32,624 nucleotides of DNA from NCBI GenBank assembly GCA_018650795.1, contig JABIFG010000339.1, forward strand, positions 1 through 32,624, written 5' to 3'. A model generated the notes under the pieces. It was not told the origin of the DNA. It saw only the letters and a list, made by a program, of their open reading frames with translations, and searched no databases. The stretch's first letter is position 1; the number at the start of each line of letters is the position of its first letter. Made by a program: the position numbers and the translations under genes. This document shows, piece by piece, positions 32,221 to 32,624 of this stretch. The DNA is from Fidelibacterota bacterium (GTDB lineage: Bacteria > Fidelibacterota > UBA8477 > JABMPR01).

Positions 32221-32624
32221 ATGACAACAAGATTAAAATTTACAAAGGACCACAATCGGGCTAAATATATTTTCGCCGGAGCTGCTTTAGCAAGTGCCAC
32301 TCTTTTTACTGCTTCCTCAGTTGAAACAAAGAAGCACGAAAAGGCAGCCCAGTATTTCCTCCGTAAAGGTCGTAAAGATGCAAAGTTTACCACACGTACG
32401 GCTCGCCGGTTGATACGAGAAGTTTTTCCGGACTCACAGGAAAGAAATATCACAATTCATTTACATCCATTCAGTGCTAAGAAGGCGGACATCATATCAG
32501 GTGATGTCGAGGGCACACGAATGCTCTCAGAAGCCACGAGGAGCAAGTTTGTTGGTCATATCTACTACTGGGCTCAAGGTGTCACCCGAGATCGGTTCTT
32601 TCATGAATTGGGGCACATTAAGGA
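32221..32624 (+). CDS. N-terminal part of a putative HExxH metallopeptidase (cut by window end)
   Basis: An open frame from ATG 32221 (with AAAGGTG eight or so bases upstream) runs without a stop to the window edge, giving 134 residues. It starts MTTRLKFTKDHNRAKYIFAG, has a hydrophobic stretch (about 15-33, YIFAGAALASATLFTASS) that could be a signal or anchor, then a basic region. Near the edge is VTRDRFFHELGHIK, which contains the zinc-binding motif HExxH (HELGH). A gluzincin-type metallopeptidase, or an immunity/anti-restriction-type domain with the same motif, is possible. The third zinc ligand would lie beyond the window. No family can be named. The gene is partial only because the window stops. 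Confidence 0.55.
   Translation, partial: MTTRLKFTKDHNRAKYIFAGAALASATLFTASSVETKKHEKAAQYFLRKGRKDAKFTTRTARRLIREVFPDSQERNITIHLHPFSAKKADIISGDVEGTRMLSEATRSKFVGHIYYWAQGVTRDRFFHELGHIK

Noticed and set aside
32136..32453. Minus-strand ORF of 105 codons at the right edge
   Set aside because: It is antisense to the better supported plus-strand gene from 32221, which has a ribosome binding site, a hydrophobic N-terminus and a HELGH motif.

Overview
The window looks like a chromosomal segment of a Gram-negative bacterium of the Fibrobacterota-Chlorobi-Bacteroidota (FCB) superphylum. Candidatus Marinimicrobia (SAR406/Neomarinimicrobiota) or a close relative is my best guess. The signs are C-terminal type IX secretion (T9SS) sorting tails with the NYPNPFN/NFPNPFN signature, a PorV/PorQ-family protein, a TonB receptor with an N-terminal carboxypeptidase-regulatory-like domain, and many Sec and lipoprotein signals. 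No rRNA, tRNA, CRISPR array or transposase was seen. The taxon is an inference.

Layout. 0.3-3.2 kb (minus strand): a membrane histidine kinase and an NtrC-type sigma-54 activator. 3.2-3.4 kb: a divergent control region with a strong -24/-12 (sigma-54) promoter candidate facing right. 3.4-5.0 kb: a T9SS-tailed beta-propeller protein, followed by a perfect 14-bp hairpin. 5.1-24.3 kb (plus strand): one very long gene train with short gaps or overlaps, closed by a terminator at 24354-24385. 24.4-29.9 kb: a second two-component system, whose kinase carries two predicted seven-bladed propellers, with its NtrC-type regulator. 30.5-31.9 kb: a visibly AT-richer MORN/YwqK-like repeat protein. 32.2 kb to the end: the start of a putative zinc metallopeptidase, cut by the window edge.

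The 5.1-24.3 kb train is the main object. In order it encodes a TonB-dependent outer-membrane receptor, a 990-aa T9SS-like surface protein, a PorV/PQ-like barrel, a TRAP-type large permease, a 48-aa two-helix membrane microprotein, an AstE/aspartoacylase-type zinc hydrolase, a DUF6305-like periplasmic protein, a lipoprotein gamma-glutamyltransferase (GGT1), a second (lipoprotein) AstE-type hydrolase, a secreted GGT (GGT2), a LIPOPROTEIN glutamate racemase with both catalytic cysteines, PgsB/CapB, PgsC/CapC, PgsW, and a T9SS-tailed N-formylglutamate-amidohydrolase-like enzyme. Nearly every product can be connected to glutamate, gamma-glutamyl bonds or their transport.

I infer a poly-gamma-glutamate (PGA) or gamma-glutamyl-polymer system that couples synthesis (PgsB/C/W) with extracytoplasmic breakdown. 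Breakdown would use a surface hydrolase, an endo-like GGT1, an exo-like GGT2, two zinc carboxypeptidase-like hydrolases and D/L interconversion in the periplasm, followed by uptake through the TonB receptor and a stripped-down TRAP permease. Enzyme families are read from motifs; the polymer identity and the direction of flux are inference.
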